Positions 24,401-38,078 of a DNA stretch of 64,000 nucleotides are shown piece after piece. Where the stretch lies: contig NC_079906.1 of assembly GCF_024868665.1 (NCBI RefSeq), positions 10,364,833 through 10,428,832 on the forward strand. Reading direction: 5' to 3'. Numbering within the stretch: the stretch's first letter is position 1; each line of letters opens with the position of its first letter. The DNA comes from Triplophysa rosa. Lineage: Eukaryota; Chordata; Actinopteri; Cypriniformes; Nemacheilidae. The notes under the pieces are model-generated. The model was given only the letters and a program-made list of their open reading frames with translations. It was not told the DNA's origin and did not search any database. A program made the translations under genes and the position numbers.

Positions 24401-26225
24401 GCTTAATTACGTGGTAGCTTAATGAAAATACTTGTCTCTCTCATTACACAAACTGAACAGCAAAAATTAGTTAGCAAATGTGGCCAGCAGAGATGCTACA
24501 TGGGATGCCTGTGCAAAAGCACCTGTTATTGTGCAAATAGTTGAAGTTTGTGTGCTGATATCTTATGGAAACCTGGAGGATCTGAACGCGAAATGCATAT
24601 CCTGTGTGTCACATCCTTCTCATTTTCTGTGTTTATCTTAATTCTTCCTTTGGTTTTCGCAACATGTGACAATAACAATCAAGTGTCACTTAAACTAGGT
24701 CACGTCTTACACAGCATATCGTTAAAGGAGGTCACTGTGGTACCAGGTTATGCATTGCGAGTGCTATGTATTGACCCACTTACACATAACCTGCATGCAT
24801 TCTTTTGTCCTTTCAGGGGACACAACAAAAACGGGAGCATCTATTCATCGACGTGGGGCTGTCGCTTTTTTCTTTCAGTTTACTTTGATGAGTAAAGCCC
24901 TGTATTAACAACACAATCCCTAATCTGAAATCGTGATGGATAAGGTTACGCTGAGCTTTTTTCCACCTGCTTCTTTGTGTCAGGTGTCATAAATGGCTTG
25001 AATTTATGTTGCGCATTTGTGTTGGTTAGGGACAATACAGACTATATCTAATATGTATATTTGCAGGAATTTATAGCAAACTGGGTGAAATGAATGTGTG
25101 CCCTAAAGTCCAGAATATAAAAAATATATAAATGTCAGAGGACCCTGCATAAATGTTAAATGTTACACATTTGACGCAGCATGTTTTATACATTATCTGT
25201 ATTGCTGATCTGCCTCCTATTGTGAAAGCATCTATCCTTTTTGCAACCCATTTGCAAATTTGGTGTGATGACACCACTGGCTATACTGTACATGCTCACT
25301 GTCTGCACGTGTTTTTGAACGGAGCCCTGGTTGTCTGAAGCGTTCTGCAATCTGCATTTGACCTGCTATAAACTTTTCAACTGCCTTACACTGACCTACT
25401 CGTCTGTTGCGATGCTGTGCTGCGAGACTACAGCAAAGTTCAACCGTCTGTGATATGGCTTTTGTGGTCTCCGGCTCTGAGATGTGTTTGAATAAAGAGC
25501 ATAAAGAAATCTGATGTCAGTGTGTGAATTATTAGCCACTGGATAGATAGAGCACTGAGTTACAACACAAGCTGTTCTGCACATGTTTTTTAAGAACAAG
25601 ATTTACAAATTCACGGTCAGATGCTTTCAGTAATAAAGCAGTTTAATCTCTACTGTGTATTTAGAGAGAGAGTTAATGTTGAAATACGTTCATGGGTTTT
25701 CCAAATCCATTTGCAATAAACTTTCACCCATTTCGACTAATGCATTTACAAAGCTGCTCAATTATTCAAAGTCTGACTACAGGGTCCTACATGAACACTC
25801 ATCAAGCTGCAAATGAGAGACTTGAGAGGATATATGTGGTGAGATACTAGTTGCTAATAACTGCAAAATTATTTAAATATAATTGTAAGTCTGACCCCTG
25901 ATGATGTAAGTGCATGATTCAAATCAAAAACTTACAAACTGTCTATATGAAGGAAAACATCTGTCAAGATGTGTGTATTCTCTAACAGCAATTACTTCTA
26001 TTGGAGATTTTCCATAAGACATAAGTTGTTTTTCTCCAGAATTCTATGTGGCAATGTGTTTAATATCTGCTGTGTTATGCCACCAAACCAAAAAATATGA
26101 GGAACATAATCAAAATCAAACAATGTGTCTTCTTAATGTTTTAAGTAAAGATGCAGTTCCATAAAAACTTCTGGTCTTCTTACCCAAAAAGTAATAAAAT
26201 TATATAAACTTCAGTTTCATGGCTA
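24401..26225. other. Intergenic, no gene recognised
   Basis: AT-rich with chance frames of up to 115 codons. No repeat boundary or RNA gene was recognised. Confidence 0.4.
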
Positions 26226-26227
26226 TA

Positions 26228-26558
26228 TACACTGAACAAAATTATAAACGCAACACTTTTGTTTTTGCCCCCATTTTTGCACATTTTAGAGTGGCCTTTT
26301 ATTGTGGCCAGCCTAAGGCACACCTGTGCAATAATCATGCTGTCTAATCAGCATCTTGACATGCCACACCTGTGAGGTGGATGGGTTATCTCGGCAAAGG
26401 AGAAGTGCTCACTAACACAGATTTAGACAGATTTGTGAACAATATTTGAGAGAAATAGGCCTTTTGTGTACATAGAAAAAGTCTTAGATCTTTGAGTTCA
26501 GCTCATGAAAAATGGGGGCAAAAACAAAAGTGTTGCATTTATAATTTTGTTCAGTGTA
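26228..26558. mobile_element. Tc1/mariner-type MITE, about 331 bp
   Basis: The long terminal inverted repeats of about 50 bp begin TACACTGAACAAAATTATAA. Inside them both ends carry CAACACTTTTGTTTTTGCCC. TA dinucleotides at both ends fit a Tc1/mariner-type duplication. The interior is non-coding. Similar sequence is familiar to me from many fish genomes. Confidence 0.8.
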
Positions 26559-26563
26559 TTTAT

Positions 26564-27029
26564 TAGAGATGCTCCGATCAGGAATTTTGCACCCGATAAC
26601 GAGTACTGATTCTTGCCATCACGATCTGCACATACGGATCCCAATTACGATGCTTATGTAACTGATATGTAAGCTCTCTGATCAACGATAACTTTTTTAA
26701 AGATAAAGTAATACCATATGTTGCCTTTGTTATATTTTTTTGGTTAGTATATAGTTTTTACAGTAATTAATCTGGAATTTGATTTCTGGAACATATAGGG
26801 CAAATTTTCATTGTTTCTCGAATTTTCATAGTAATTCCACACTGGTGATGACATGACTGCAGCACCAAATCATTTAATGTCCTCACGCATCATGTATGTC
26901 TTTACGTGTTGATGTCATCAAATTGCATTCAGTTTGTGAGGTCGACCAAGTTTAGTGAGTACCGATCAAGTCATAAAATGTCGTTATTAGCCGATACCAA
27001 TCTGCGGCCAATCGATCGGAGCATCCCTA
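26564..27029. mobile_element. hAT-type MITE, 466 bp
   Basis: The left end is TAGAGATGCTCCGATC and the right end GATCGGAGCATCCCTA. They are inverted repeats with one mismatch in 16. The flanking 8-mers are GTATTTAT (26556-26563) and ATATTTAT (27030-27037), a 7-of-8 match as expected for a hAT target duplication. The left duplication overlaps the last bases of the Tc1-type MITE at 26228-26558, so this element landed at its very edge. Confidence 0.8.
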
Positions 27030-27084
27030 ATATTTATCTATCTAATAAACATGTTTATTTCAGTAATTCCAATTTGAAACAATA

Positions 27085-27470
27085 TTAATGCTACACTGTC
27101 CAGCACCATATTAAACTATTTTGTTTCCATCTTTGTTGCAACAGTTTTGGAAGGGCCTTGTTTTGTTCTGCATTGATTGTACCCCAGTGTACAAGTCATT
27201 GATGGGTTTGGGTGATGAGTGTTTGGCTCAAAGGTGTTTAGCTGGGTTCAGGTCTGTGCTTTATGCAGACCAGTCCAGTTTGTTCCACACTGACTGAATT
27301 GGTCATTGTCATGTTGGAATAAAAAAGGGCCCTGCCAAAACCGTTACTATAAAATTAGAAGCAAACAATTCTATAGAATAACATTAAATGCTGTACCATT
27401 AAGGTTTGTGCTCATAGAAATGACTATAGTAGTAAAACTTGTTCATTAGAAGGGGGCGTTCTAATATGTT
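27085..27470 (-). pseudogene. Tc1-like transposase remnant
   Basis: On the minus strand a broken frame reads GPFFIPT, then LDWSA-STDLNPAKHL, with stops. This aligns with the conserved Tc1 transposase segment that has the LDWPAQSPDLNP motif before the last catalytic acidic residue. It has several stops and frame changes and cannot encode an enzyme. The remnant continues to about 27470 by similarity to a repeat I recall, and its outer ends are uncertain. It lies just beyond the two MITEs at 26.2-27.0 kb. Confidence 0.6.
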
Positions 27471-30253
27471 TGTTTGGTAAAATATTGGTAAATATTTATT
27501 TTTTCCCAGCTATTATCTTTACTTTTTGGTATTGCTAGCTATTATCTTTACTTACTCTATACAATTCTTATTCGTTTTATAAATAACCTAGCTGCTGTCT
27601 AACAAAAACCTTGACCCTGCTGATGACATTAAACAAGCCATGAAAGAATGTATTTATTTCACGTTTCACAACAGATTAAAAATCATTCACACCCCACACA
27701 CTTTGAGCAGATTAAAATCTAAATGTAGAAACTTCCCTTTTAAGGCAATGCTGACGTCACCAGTGGATTTGCCACAAAACGCAATGTTTCGGCACAATGT
27801 GACTGTGTCAGTGGCATGTGATGCTCAGATGGCTATTTCTAAAAATAAAGCAGAGCTGGCCAAAATAGCCTCTCTGTATAAATACTCAGTCACCTACATT
27901 GGATAATGCAGTTTACATGACAAATTCCCCATTCGTCATTGTTAACGTGCAGAGAGCAGCTTGGGCTCGCCAAACAATGAATGTCCAAATTTTAAGACAA
28001 TCACAGATGATTTCTCAAATCTTGTCTTTATTTTGGCATTGAAGGCTTCTACTAATTGTTTATACTTTTACTGCTAACACAATGCTCTTCCGGCTACAAG
28101 AGCTACTACTTTCTAGTAAATATGTGTTTTTGATGTCTACAGTATATGACTAGAGCTCCATTGCAATTTTTAGATGGTGCATGTACCTATCTCTGTGCAT
28201 TTCATGCTTTGCGAATCCCCTCCAGTATATGACGACTTACTGCAGGACTAACATTTGCAGAAGGTGGGGTTCCAACCAATTACCATAAGAGCCATTAAGC
28301 CATTTGTCCGTCTTTGTCTAGGTGGGACTTGTTTGTCTAGATGAGCTCCTCAGTTACATCTATGCATCTAATGCTCTAAATGACAATAAATTAATTCTGG
28401 GGCTCATCAGTTAAAATTGCATTGAATTTGCTTAACCTACATAACATAAGCAGGATGGACATGATTCGATTCTTTTTGTGGTCTGACATGGAACAAGAAT
28501 CCTCCTCCCTCTCCATGCATCAGTGGCTGTGCTCTCCTGTCTTTGGAGGTCTAGTCAAAACCTTAAAGAAATATTGTTCTTTGGTCTATTTAACCACATC
28601 AAACAGACCAGGTGATACACACTGTCTGTGTTCAGTCCTTTCAGTTAAATGCATTAACCCCCACATCTGCCCTTTCACATCTCCTCCCACTCTGTCTCCC
28701 ATATGGAGCCGAATGGCCCCAAGGCCCCTGCACACTGCTTACACAGCAAACACACATCAGACAACAGAGATACTCCATACAGAAGAGATCCTGACTGGAT
28801 ATATTGTAGTGAGGTGTGAGATTGAGTCAGACAGCTGTGTTTCAAAGAAAGAGAGAGTGAACAAACCTGCTTGGCATAACTGCTTTTAACAATTTATTTC
28901 CACAGAAGGACATTAAAATCATGATCTTTGCATTTTGTTAAGTTATATGTCTAGAGTTTTTTTTGGAAATCATAGATGGCCATATAGTTTAGATTCTCAT
29001 TTATCATTTCAGCACCACTGTTGTCTGTTTTATTATTTTGCTATACATATTGCAACTTGAAGTACTGATACAACCAGGTTGACCAATACAATCGTATGAC
29101 AGTTCTTAACTATTTTACGAGGAGGCTAATTTGTATGACTTTGCATGATCTCATTTATAAGTTATACAGTATTATGATCTGCTTTCAAACTAGTGACATT
29201 AGTTTAAGGAATGGGACTTCCACCTGCTAATATTTTTAATACTTGCATGCTTTTGTATGCTTCATATCACATTTGAAGTTTATTTGTCATGTGCACAGAT
29301 GTGGGTGACAATATGTACATTGAAATGCTTGTTGTGAGAGTCTAAAATAAGATAAAAAAAAATAAATAAAAAGCAAGTAAAAATAAGACAAAAGAGAAAG
29401 AAAGGTGTGCAGTGCAGGTGTTTTTTCAGACTTTTACATCATACACATTCATACAAACCCTCTTGTTACATTTACCTTTGAGATGTGGTTGTGTTGACCA
29501 TAAGTGATGAAAGAAAGAGAATATTTTGTTGAAAAAGTCATCATTTTTTAGTTATTCTATAAAAGTTGAAGTGAGCAACTTTAAGACCTTTTGGAATCAT
29601 CATGGTTTCAGCGGAAACAACAAACAAACGATATTTGGTCCCAACTTAACTTCCGGTAGACCTCAGCAAACAACCTATAACTGCTGAGTAGTCTTAATGA
29701 AGTTAATGCAATTAATACACAATTAAATATTAATATAAATTAATATTACTACAAAATAAACCTAAAATAAGTTGTTTATACTGTAAAATAAATAAATAAA
29801 ATCACTTTGTAAATGATTAAATACTGTGTTGTCAAAGGTGACAAGCACTTATTAATACTTTTTATTCATTAGATATTTGCAAAACCCAGAGACATAAAGG
29901 CTGACTAAAAATAATGATTTCTGGCAAAAAATAAAAATCATGAAATCTGTAGATACGAGGTTTCAAAAGAACAATAGCAATATGTACATTGAAAAACAAT
30001 AATGTCTACATATTGTTGCACCAAAAGATTTCAGTATATAGTTGCGTTAAGCCACGCTTTAGATTTACATTTGTAGAGAATTTGCTCCAAATATATACTT
30101 CTTTATTATAATATTTGGTTCCATACTGAAAGTAGGTCAGTGTGCCACAATAGAGACCACCGGAGTGGCCTTCTGTTTAAAGCTTTACAGATCACCTTAT
30201 CTGTACAACAGGTGAAAGCACAGCTGGACTCTTCATTTATCCCACTGTATCCC

Positions 30254-30284
<31 letters not shown>

Positions 30285-31929
30285 CTGTGTACGTGTCCTG
30301 TAATCACTTATATGTGCTGTGTGTCTGTAAAATGAGCACGGCTTTTATGGCTCATAACAAAGGGACCGTATGCTTGCAAATGCGAACGTCATAAAACAAA
30401 TTTCAGCTTGATGTGGACACTGTGTATTCATTCTCTGACTGAAACATTCATTCATACATTTAACAGATGTATTTTGTGCATGAGTTTAGAAAGCTTAAAC
30501 CTTGATAAGAGCCACTACTGTTGCAAGTATTTTTGCAAGCATGCTATTTGTTGTCGAGATTAGCAAATGTGGCTTTATCTGTTTTTGATGTGGTTAACGA
30601 TGATAATCCCTTGACAATTGTTTCTTAGAACAGGATTAAGCACCAAATTTAAAACCGCTGTTTCATTTCTTAACATGTGTCATGTTTAGGTCCACCTGAT
30701 ATGCAAATCCCTTGTAAAGATGTGGATTTAGTGTTGGGCCAACACCCTTGGAAACACAAGGAGTTAAGAAGAAAAAGACACAGTTACAGTTAACTACTAA
30801 GTTTGTAGTCCATTCATACTTTGCAAACACCCCTTTGCATGCAATAGGATTATGTGTCATAATTTGAATAATACATAAAATCTGTTAATTATTAAAATAA
30901 AAAAATGTTTGGCCTTTATAAATTCCAGTTCTCAGCTGAGCAAATGAAGGCTAGCTCTAGTCTCCATATGACACAGCAGATAGCAATAATGCCAATGATG
31001 TTGATCATTCTGACAACTGTATGCTAGAATGTAAGTAGGACGACAGCCCCCGGCTCAGACATCAGAGAGCATTCTTCTCATGCCTTCCGTCCAAGCAACA
31101 CAGAGGCTGGAACTGACCAGGCCAGGGGAATCCCTGTGGGCTTTACCCATCTCTCTACTGTCACAAACATATACCTTAACCCTTACATAATAAACACAAA
31201 AAAGAAAGAATAAATGAACTCCACAATTCTTTTAAAAGCAGAAATCTAATTATTTTATACTTGTTCATTTGTTTAGTTCATAGTATCCTGCAAACAGAGG
31301 CATTTACATTAGAGTTGGGGGCATCATCTATTGGTGGTGGGGGGATTTACTGCTGCCTTGTTTTGAACACAGTGTTAAAAACATATTCCGAACAGCCTGT
31401 GCCCCAACATAAACAGACCATCTTTGTTCTCGACCTTGAACTTTGACCTTGAGGCTTTTCATTTTTGTGGCGTTAACTCTTACTGTTAGATGCAGAAACT
31501 ATTTTACAAGGAGGGGTTATTGTCCAATCAAATTTTTTTTGTACATATCTTTCACCCATGTGATGGTTTGATATAGGGAATGGGTTCATTCTTGCTTTTA
31601 TTTAATAATTGTATGATACACAATTATACATTGTACAATTCACATCATGCAAATTGTATATCCCCATCTTGTAAAAAACGTTTTCCATGCAATCAGGTGG
31701 AATGCAGTGACATAACAGTTAAACATTAAGTTATTATTTAAATAAAAATTAATCTATAAAATTGGTTGATTTAAATAGTTTAAATAATATAGCGTGGCAG
31801 GTCAAAAAATCTTTCTTGATGTACCCTGAATATCTCATACTGCTTCACCTCAATCTTCCTTAAATGTTGCTTGAAGGACCATTAAGGTTTTACAAGATTG
31901 CATTCACTTCTCCTTCATTTTTATTATCC
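27471..31929. other. Intergenic, no gene recognised
   Basis: A 4.5 kb AT-rich stretch. It holds one (TG)n microsatellite and an A-rich patch near 29345-29400. A 155-codon frame at 28422-28889 has no protein-like features. No gene is supported. Confidence 0.4.
30256..30284. repeat. (TG)n microsatellite
   Basis: About 14 uninterrupted TG units followed by imperfect ones. Confidence 0.95.
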
Positions 31930-31937
31930 GGTGTGAC

Positions 31938-33268
31938 CAGGGGCGGATTAAGGTGGTCAGGGCCCACTAGGCTGCTCTTTTGGGTGAGGCCCCTTAGGTG
32001 GCTTTCAGGTGCCTTTCACGCTTGCAGTTTAGTTTGGAACGGAGCACGGTTTGCATGAAAAGCCGCTAATGTAAAAACTGTCACGCGAGCTCAGGTGCGC
32101 ACCAGGGTACCGAAAACTGCGCATGCGCTTTAGCCGGTTACAATGTATTCATTAAAACACGTGTAAGAAATGATAGCGTTGGTAATTTAACTTGGATTTG
32201 AGCAAGAGTGAGCCTGCATTGTTTTGCGCGTTGCGAGTGGAATCAGAGCGACAAATGAATAGTAATACGATGTTTCCAGATTTAAAAATAGTCCTGATAA
32301 ATAGTCTGTTTGCAAGCAGCAGAAAGCTCTGTTAAGCGAACATACAGTAAAACCAAGTGTTGTTTACTCTGGGCTGCGCATGATAGCATAAAGTCATTAA
32401 AAACAACAAATTGACCAGTGTTCTGTTTACTATCATGTGTCATGCACGTTCGTGATGACGTAGGATGAATGCAAACGCACCAGGGTTCGATAGAATCAAG
32501 CTGAGACACAAACCAACGCTGCGAGGGGCGTCAGAACAATCGCACTGACGCACTCGGATAAACACCCACATCCAATACTACAGTGTTTCCTCTTCGTTCC
32601 GGGTTACTTTGCAACGGCAAACACCACGAGAGCGCAAACTCCAGTTTTATACAAGTATACGCGAAATACTGTATAAACGGCCCCTAATAACGCCTCGGCG
32701 GATCTTTACTGAGACACAAACCACTGTGCATTACATAAACTGTGTATAAAACAAAGACATAATTAAAAACCAACCTGTGTAATATGCGTGTCATTGTGGA
32801 ATAACTCCCTGAAATATTCCAGATTACATGATGAGCTAACTGCTGCAACAGCTAAGGATCTCGCTGCAGTTGTTTCAACCGCAGCACCGATGTTAGCCAA
32901 CGCGAGCTGCCAGTCCTCCTGCTGCTATCTTAGTCACGTTGTTCTTTAACCTTTGTGTTTTCCATTTTTGTGCTCCACTATTGTACTTTCTTTCAGACAT
33001 TTTGCCGCTATGCCGTCTAGCAATAGCAGTGACGTAAATGAAAATGATTGACATGATTTCACCAGCAGCTGATTGGACAGATGTGACCCAAATGTAACAT
33101 CTATCCAATCACCGGTTTATTTTTTGTTATATTTCTTATGGGCCAATGAGGGTCTATTTTTTATTCGCGCTGAAGTAAATTCAAAATAAATAATCCAATC
33201 AGAGCCCCCTAAACAGGTGAGGCCCCTAGGCTGCAGCCTAGGCAAACCTGTGCGTTAATCCGCGTTTG
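31938..33268. mobile_element. hAT-type element, 1331 bp, with perfect 8-bp duplication
   Basis: The ends are CAGGGGCGGATTAA on the left and, reversed, CAAACGCGGATTAA on the right, so 11 of 14 match. The flanking 8-mer GGTGTGAC is identical at 31930-31937 and 33269-33276. Subterminal GGCCCACTAGGCTG and GGCCCCTAGGCTG are also shared. No transposase domain is visible. The interior from about 32060 to 33010 is unusually GC- and CpG-rich for this window, like a promoter and 5' exon region. Confidence 0.85.
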
Positions 33269-33276
33269 GGTGTGAC

Positions 33277-34255
33277 AATAAACATGATCTGCGTCTAATT
33301 AAAGTCATCAAGCATCACTGTGGTCCAAACACAGTTTTCCTGAAGGTGAGGATCATTCCTGGTGAATACACATCACTTAATTACATATTATGTATGAAAT
33401 AAAAAATTCAAGTTTTCATTCAGCAACAGATGTTATGTCGGAAATACACATTCAAAAGATAAATTAATGGTCCAGTTAAAACATCTAAAATAACCAGAGG
33501 GACTCCAAACAAAACAAAAGCTGTAAGGACTAGACCTAAATGCTTTTACTGGTTTGTCATATTCTGCAACACAAAATCTAGAATCTAGAAATTAGAAATG
33601 GTATTAAATAATTTATTCTTTAACAAAAGACCATTCAACTCGTTCACAGTTTCAATAATGATTATATAGCATTTGTATAATTTAGGTTATTTGTATATGG
33701 AGGTATGGAAACACAATGGAATTTGATTTAGTATTGTAATTGATTTTCTAGACTGGGAGGGACAGAAGGAAGGTTTTGATTTTTGTTTTGTGCTTGTTTA
33801 CCTTTATAGATTATAACTCATAATCCAGATGACAGATAACTGTTGTTGATGCCGTGGTCCGAGTAATCTCCACAGCTGGATGCTAATATCTACCTGGCTG
33901 GGGTGAAGGGGGGTCAAGCTGTTTAAAGAGACTCAGAATCAACAAAGGCAAGTCCTACTTATGTCATTTAATTTATGGCAGTTTGTGATTGCTGGGTTTA
34001 TAGATAGCTGTCGCTAGGGAGGATAGAATGGGATTATGACAGATTCTCCTCGGCAACAACATGATGGGGATACTTCCCATGAATAATCCACATGGAATCC
34101 CTGAAGAAACTGAGGCCCTTTTGTTTATGCATAGAGAACTGTCAGAGCAACTGTATGTAAACATGAGGATGTTTCAATGTTTATGTTACATGCACTATAT
34201 TTGTTATGCATTGCATGGTGATGGTACGTTGAACAGTGAATAAAATAATTTGTTT
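33277..34255. other. Intergenic, no gene recognised
   Basis: AT-rich single-copy-looking sequence with short chance frames. No features were recognised. Confidence 0.4.
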
Positions 34256-34256
34256 T

Positions 34257-34427
34257 ATATACACTGTTGGTAATAAAATGGTAGAGCGCCAGAAATAATC
34301 TGTAAAACATTTTTTTTGTAAAGTAAAATTACATGTTTTTCCTATTATTTTGTAAATTGGCAGTCTATTTCTGTATTTGTCAAAATACGTGAAAATTCTG
34401 TAAAACAGTTACATTTTTACAATGTAT
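34257..34427. repeat. Possible small inverted-repeat element (TACACTGT ends)
   Basis: The left end TACACTGTTGGTAAT and the right end ACATTTTTACAATGTA are roughly complementary, and the interior is full of TGTAAA and TTTTGTAA words. This resembles an AT-rich fish MITE. The boundaries are weak. Confidence 0.35.
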
Positions 34428-36361
34428 GTATTTGTGGGAGGGGGTTCCCTGCTGACAAAATATTTTAAAAACGTTTGCTAACATTACTAATAAAAAATAG
34501 TTTTAAATGTATTTAAATTTTAATTATGAATGTTCTACTAATGATTAAGAATGATATTTTTATTCCGACATTTTTAGAACATTTTTAGAATGTTTAGCCA
34601 GAAATATAACATTGATAAAATGCTCTTTTAATATTATTCCAATAAAGTTTTTGACAACTTTGAGAAAACATTTGGAAAACGTTAGCCAAAGTTCTGAGAA
34701 CAAATAATGCATGGTTTTGTTATTAAAATGTGTAAATATCTTTATATGTGTTAGAGCAAAGTCCATTTACGGAAGTCGTGCCGCAAGGGGGGCCATGTTT
34801 GCAATGCCTCTGGGCAGTTATTTACGGCATAACAAGTCAACAGTCCTATCTTCTTGAATGGTGGAAGGCAGAAATTTCTAAAATCGCTGGCAAAAAGGCT
34901 AATCATCAAAATTTTGACTATATACAATAAGAAGTCTGATTAACATTAGCTTTGTATCAAGAATAGCAGCCTATGTGCTTATTTAGATAGCTAAGCGAAC
35001 ATGTGTGTCCGTCCACTTGTGTAAAGAAAATGTGTATCTGAGAAACAGTAGTTGCCGATGTGACTAGTAAAAAGCAGCAACATTACCTGTTGTGCACATT
35101 ATTGTGTGATTCACACACAATGCAACTCGCATACAGAAAGCAAGTCATCGTGGACTGGTATACAGTCACACAGCTGACGGGTTCCCCTACATGTGTGTAT
35201 GTGTGTAAGAGTGTGTGGGCACATCTCCGTCACTGTTGGCTCTTTTGCGTACATGAGAATGAGGTTATCCAAAAAGCCTCTCATCTCCACACATAACAAA
35301 AATTGCACCCCCGGAATGCGTCTACAGTAGAATACCCAGTGGACATGAAAAGGTTCACTCAGTGCCCACTCTGCTTCATAAATACTGGCTTTTTTACGTC
35401 AAGAGAGCCTGCAGTGCAAACAGTGAGGACTCTGTTTGGACTTCTCAATGAATGAGACATGAGTTTGAAAACTGAAGAATATTTGTTTTATGGTTTACGG
35501 TCAGCCCTGCAACACAGATTCTTTTCTCTGACATAGAGGAGTGTAAATGCATTTTAATACATGCACACACACAGGGCCCAGAACTATTTTTTGAGCCTCC
35601 TCTTTCCCAGTTTTTGCATATATAATTTACTCCTCTGTTTGAATTCCACTGATGTTTGACAAAGTGCATAGAGATCAGCTACATGAATGTATATGTTTTT
35701 TTCTTGTCTTGGCCTTTTTAGGTAAATCTTCAAATATTGTTGAAGTGATCGTAAGTGATGACATCTGATCTGTTTGCTCAGACTGTAGTTAATATCTGGT
35801 GTATCCACAGTGTTGCTATAGTAGTGATGTAAGTGTCAGGAATGAGCCAGGAGAGGAAAGAAATTTTGAATGTAGGCCTACTCATGTGTAGCATGACACT
35901 CTACAAGATGCATAAGAGAAGATTAAAAAAAGCATTACTGTTTTTATGCACTTTATGCTTTATAATGTGTCTGAAACAAATCAGTTGTTCAATCATTCAA
36001 TATGTACTACACAGTGAATGTCAGTTTGTTATATAGAGTGGTGTTAAAAATTGTATTTTGTGTGCTAAGCAGCTTTTATGAGTTAGATAATACAAAAATC
36101 AGACTTTTGCTGCGTGTCCAATCCACTTCTCCTATAAAGAAACCACGGTGTCTTTTTTCTGCTGTTGATAGAACATTAAATCATTACTCATATGAGAAGA
36201 AAATTGGATATTTAAATAAAATCTTGAAAACTCATTTTCCAAATGTAAATTAAAGGACATTTTGTTTTCTGCACTTACTACCACCATCATTATGTTTCTC
36301 ATCAACAAGTTCTGCAGAATAATGAAAGGACAAAACCATGAATTTATTCAAATCTTGAAAT
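34428..36361. other. Intergenic, no gene recognised
   Basis: AT-rich. 34450-34760 is repetitive in style (AACATTT, GTTCT words) but no ends were found. Nothing coding is supported. Confidence 0.4.
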
Positions 36362-36498
36362 ACACTCTTAAAAATAATGGTGCTTAAAAGGTTGTTCACA
36401 GCGATGCCATAGAAGAACTATTGTTGGTTCCACAAAGAACCATTTAGACCAAGGTTCTTTAAAGAACCATCTCTTTCTTACCTTTTTATAATCTGAAG
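36362..36498. mobile_element. Truncated MITE, same family as 45119-45390
   Basis: ACACTCTTAAAAATAATGGT, ACAGCGATGCCATAGAAGAA and GGTTCTTTAAAGAACCATCT match the left half of the fuller copy at 45119-45390 almost base for base. The right half is absent. Confidence 0.75.
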
Positions 36499-37748
36499 AA
36501 ATCTCACTTTCTCCCTTCATCTTTCTCCCTTAAACGTACTTGGCACTATTGTCACCTCTGTCCTCCAGTGTACACAACATGTGCTAGATTGTATTACCTG
36601 CTATGCGACAGAGGACACGTTTAGGCACTGGTGCCTGCACCAATTTTATAACCCTGACACAATCCGACCCACAGCACAGATTTCATGACATACAAGATGC
36701 TATGGGGGGCTGGAAGGAAAAAGGCTTTATAGACGCCATGTGAGATTTAGGAAACAGTTACATGGTTTCTTTCAACCTATAGTTTCTATGCTTAGTTTGA
36801 TGTATTGCAACCACTTAACGAATTATGCAGCGCGTATCCTTTATCTCCATTCAAAAAGCATAACCTAAAATTGTGACCTCCATGCACGTCATCTAAGACT
36901 TGCATCTATTGTGATCTAGTGATAGGCCTCTTTCTAGGGAAACACGTATACCAACCACACACATAACCCATCAGGTTATGTCAGAGTACTGTATATATGA
37001 GCAATGAGCTCATATCGGTTAGATCTTGGTTTATGTGTAAAGTTCAGTGTTCGGCTGTACTGTATGTAACAACTGCTCTTTATGCATTATCTGTACTCCT
37101 CTGGCTCTGCCAGTGGTATTGTTTGCTTGGCATGAATAAACCACTGTTTATAAATTCCTTCCTTTGTCCTTGTTGCATCTGATAAGATAAGCATCATTAC
37201 CTGCAACAAATCCATAACAACTGTCAGAGGGGAAAAATCTTTGTCTATTGTTGTTGTGTGTTGCTCCTTTAAAATAAACTGAAACATTTCTTTTATACTC
37301 AACAGTAATTGTTTTGTCCAATCCCAGCATGCAGCAGCGATGCTAGGCATTTTAATTGTCTTTCTTAAATGCCCAGAAAAGGGGCGAGTGTGGAGGCCAG
37401 CACGTTCATCATAAACGGCGATAAACCCGCATGAAACCAGAGCGCTTTTACAGCAGCTGTCGCGTGCAGCTGGTAACAGGAGAGACCCAAACATGTGGCG
37501 CTACCTGTCCAATTCAAATTTCATGCACACAAGGCAGCTGCCAGGGCTCTTAAAACAAAACAAAACAAAAAATACGAGGAAGGGCAGACTGTAAGACTGT
37601 AATAGTCATCCGCTTTACTAACGGTCCGCTGGGATGGTTAGCATGTGTCTAATCACGTCAGGCAAGCTGAGGATGGACAGAAGCGCTGTGGCACTCATTG
37701 GTCTGCTAACATGCCACAGTGACACTTTTTTCTTCTTAGTTGGCGGTC
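36499..37748. other. Intergenic, no gene recognised
   Basis: There is a short (AAAAC)n stretch near 37553-37572. The rest is unique-looking, with chance frames of up to 135 codons. Confidence 0.4.
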
Positions 37749-37749
37749 A

Positions 37750-37801
37750 AAACGTCGCTTTGGATAAAAGTGTCTGCTAAATGACTAAATGTAAATGTAA
37801 A
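37750..37801 (+). repeat. SINE/LINE tail fragment
   Basis: GTCGCTTTGGATAAAAGTGT followed by CTGCTAAATGACTAAATGTA and AATGTAAA. This is the common 3' tail of tRNA-derived SINEs in fish; related tails are at 54565-54600, 60028-60075 and 61537-61568. Confidence 0.75.
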
Positions 37802-38078
37802 ACAGTAGAAACACTTCCCTTAATTAGTGAATATCATTGTCAAACGTTTTTTTTGTTATTTTTAAACGTATATAGTTTATTTGATAAACAAATGTGTGAA
37901 AAAAAGAAACTTTTATGGCACTTTTCTGATGATTTAGAAAATAGCTGTAGTGTGAAAAATTGTAAGACACCCTTACAAAAACATTTATTCAAATGTGCTA
38001 TTTTAAACTAAAAATAAGAAAGCATACTTCCAGTCTACTTTTTGTGTATTCTCAGAAATCTACTTAAAACAACACTTA

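Noticed and set aside
28422..28889. 155-codon frame on the plus strand
   Set aside because: No domain, no promoter or poly(A) context and no similarity to a family I know; treated as chance.
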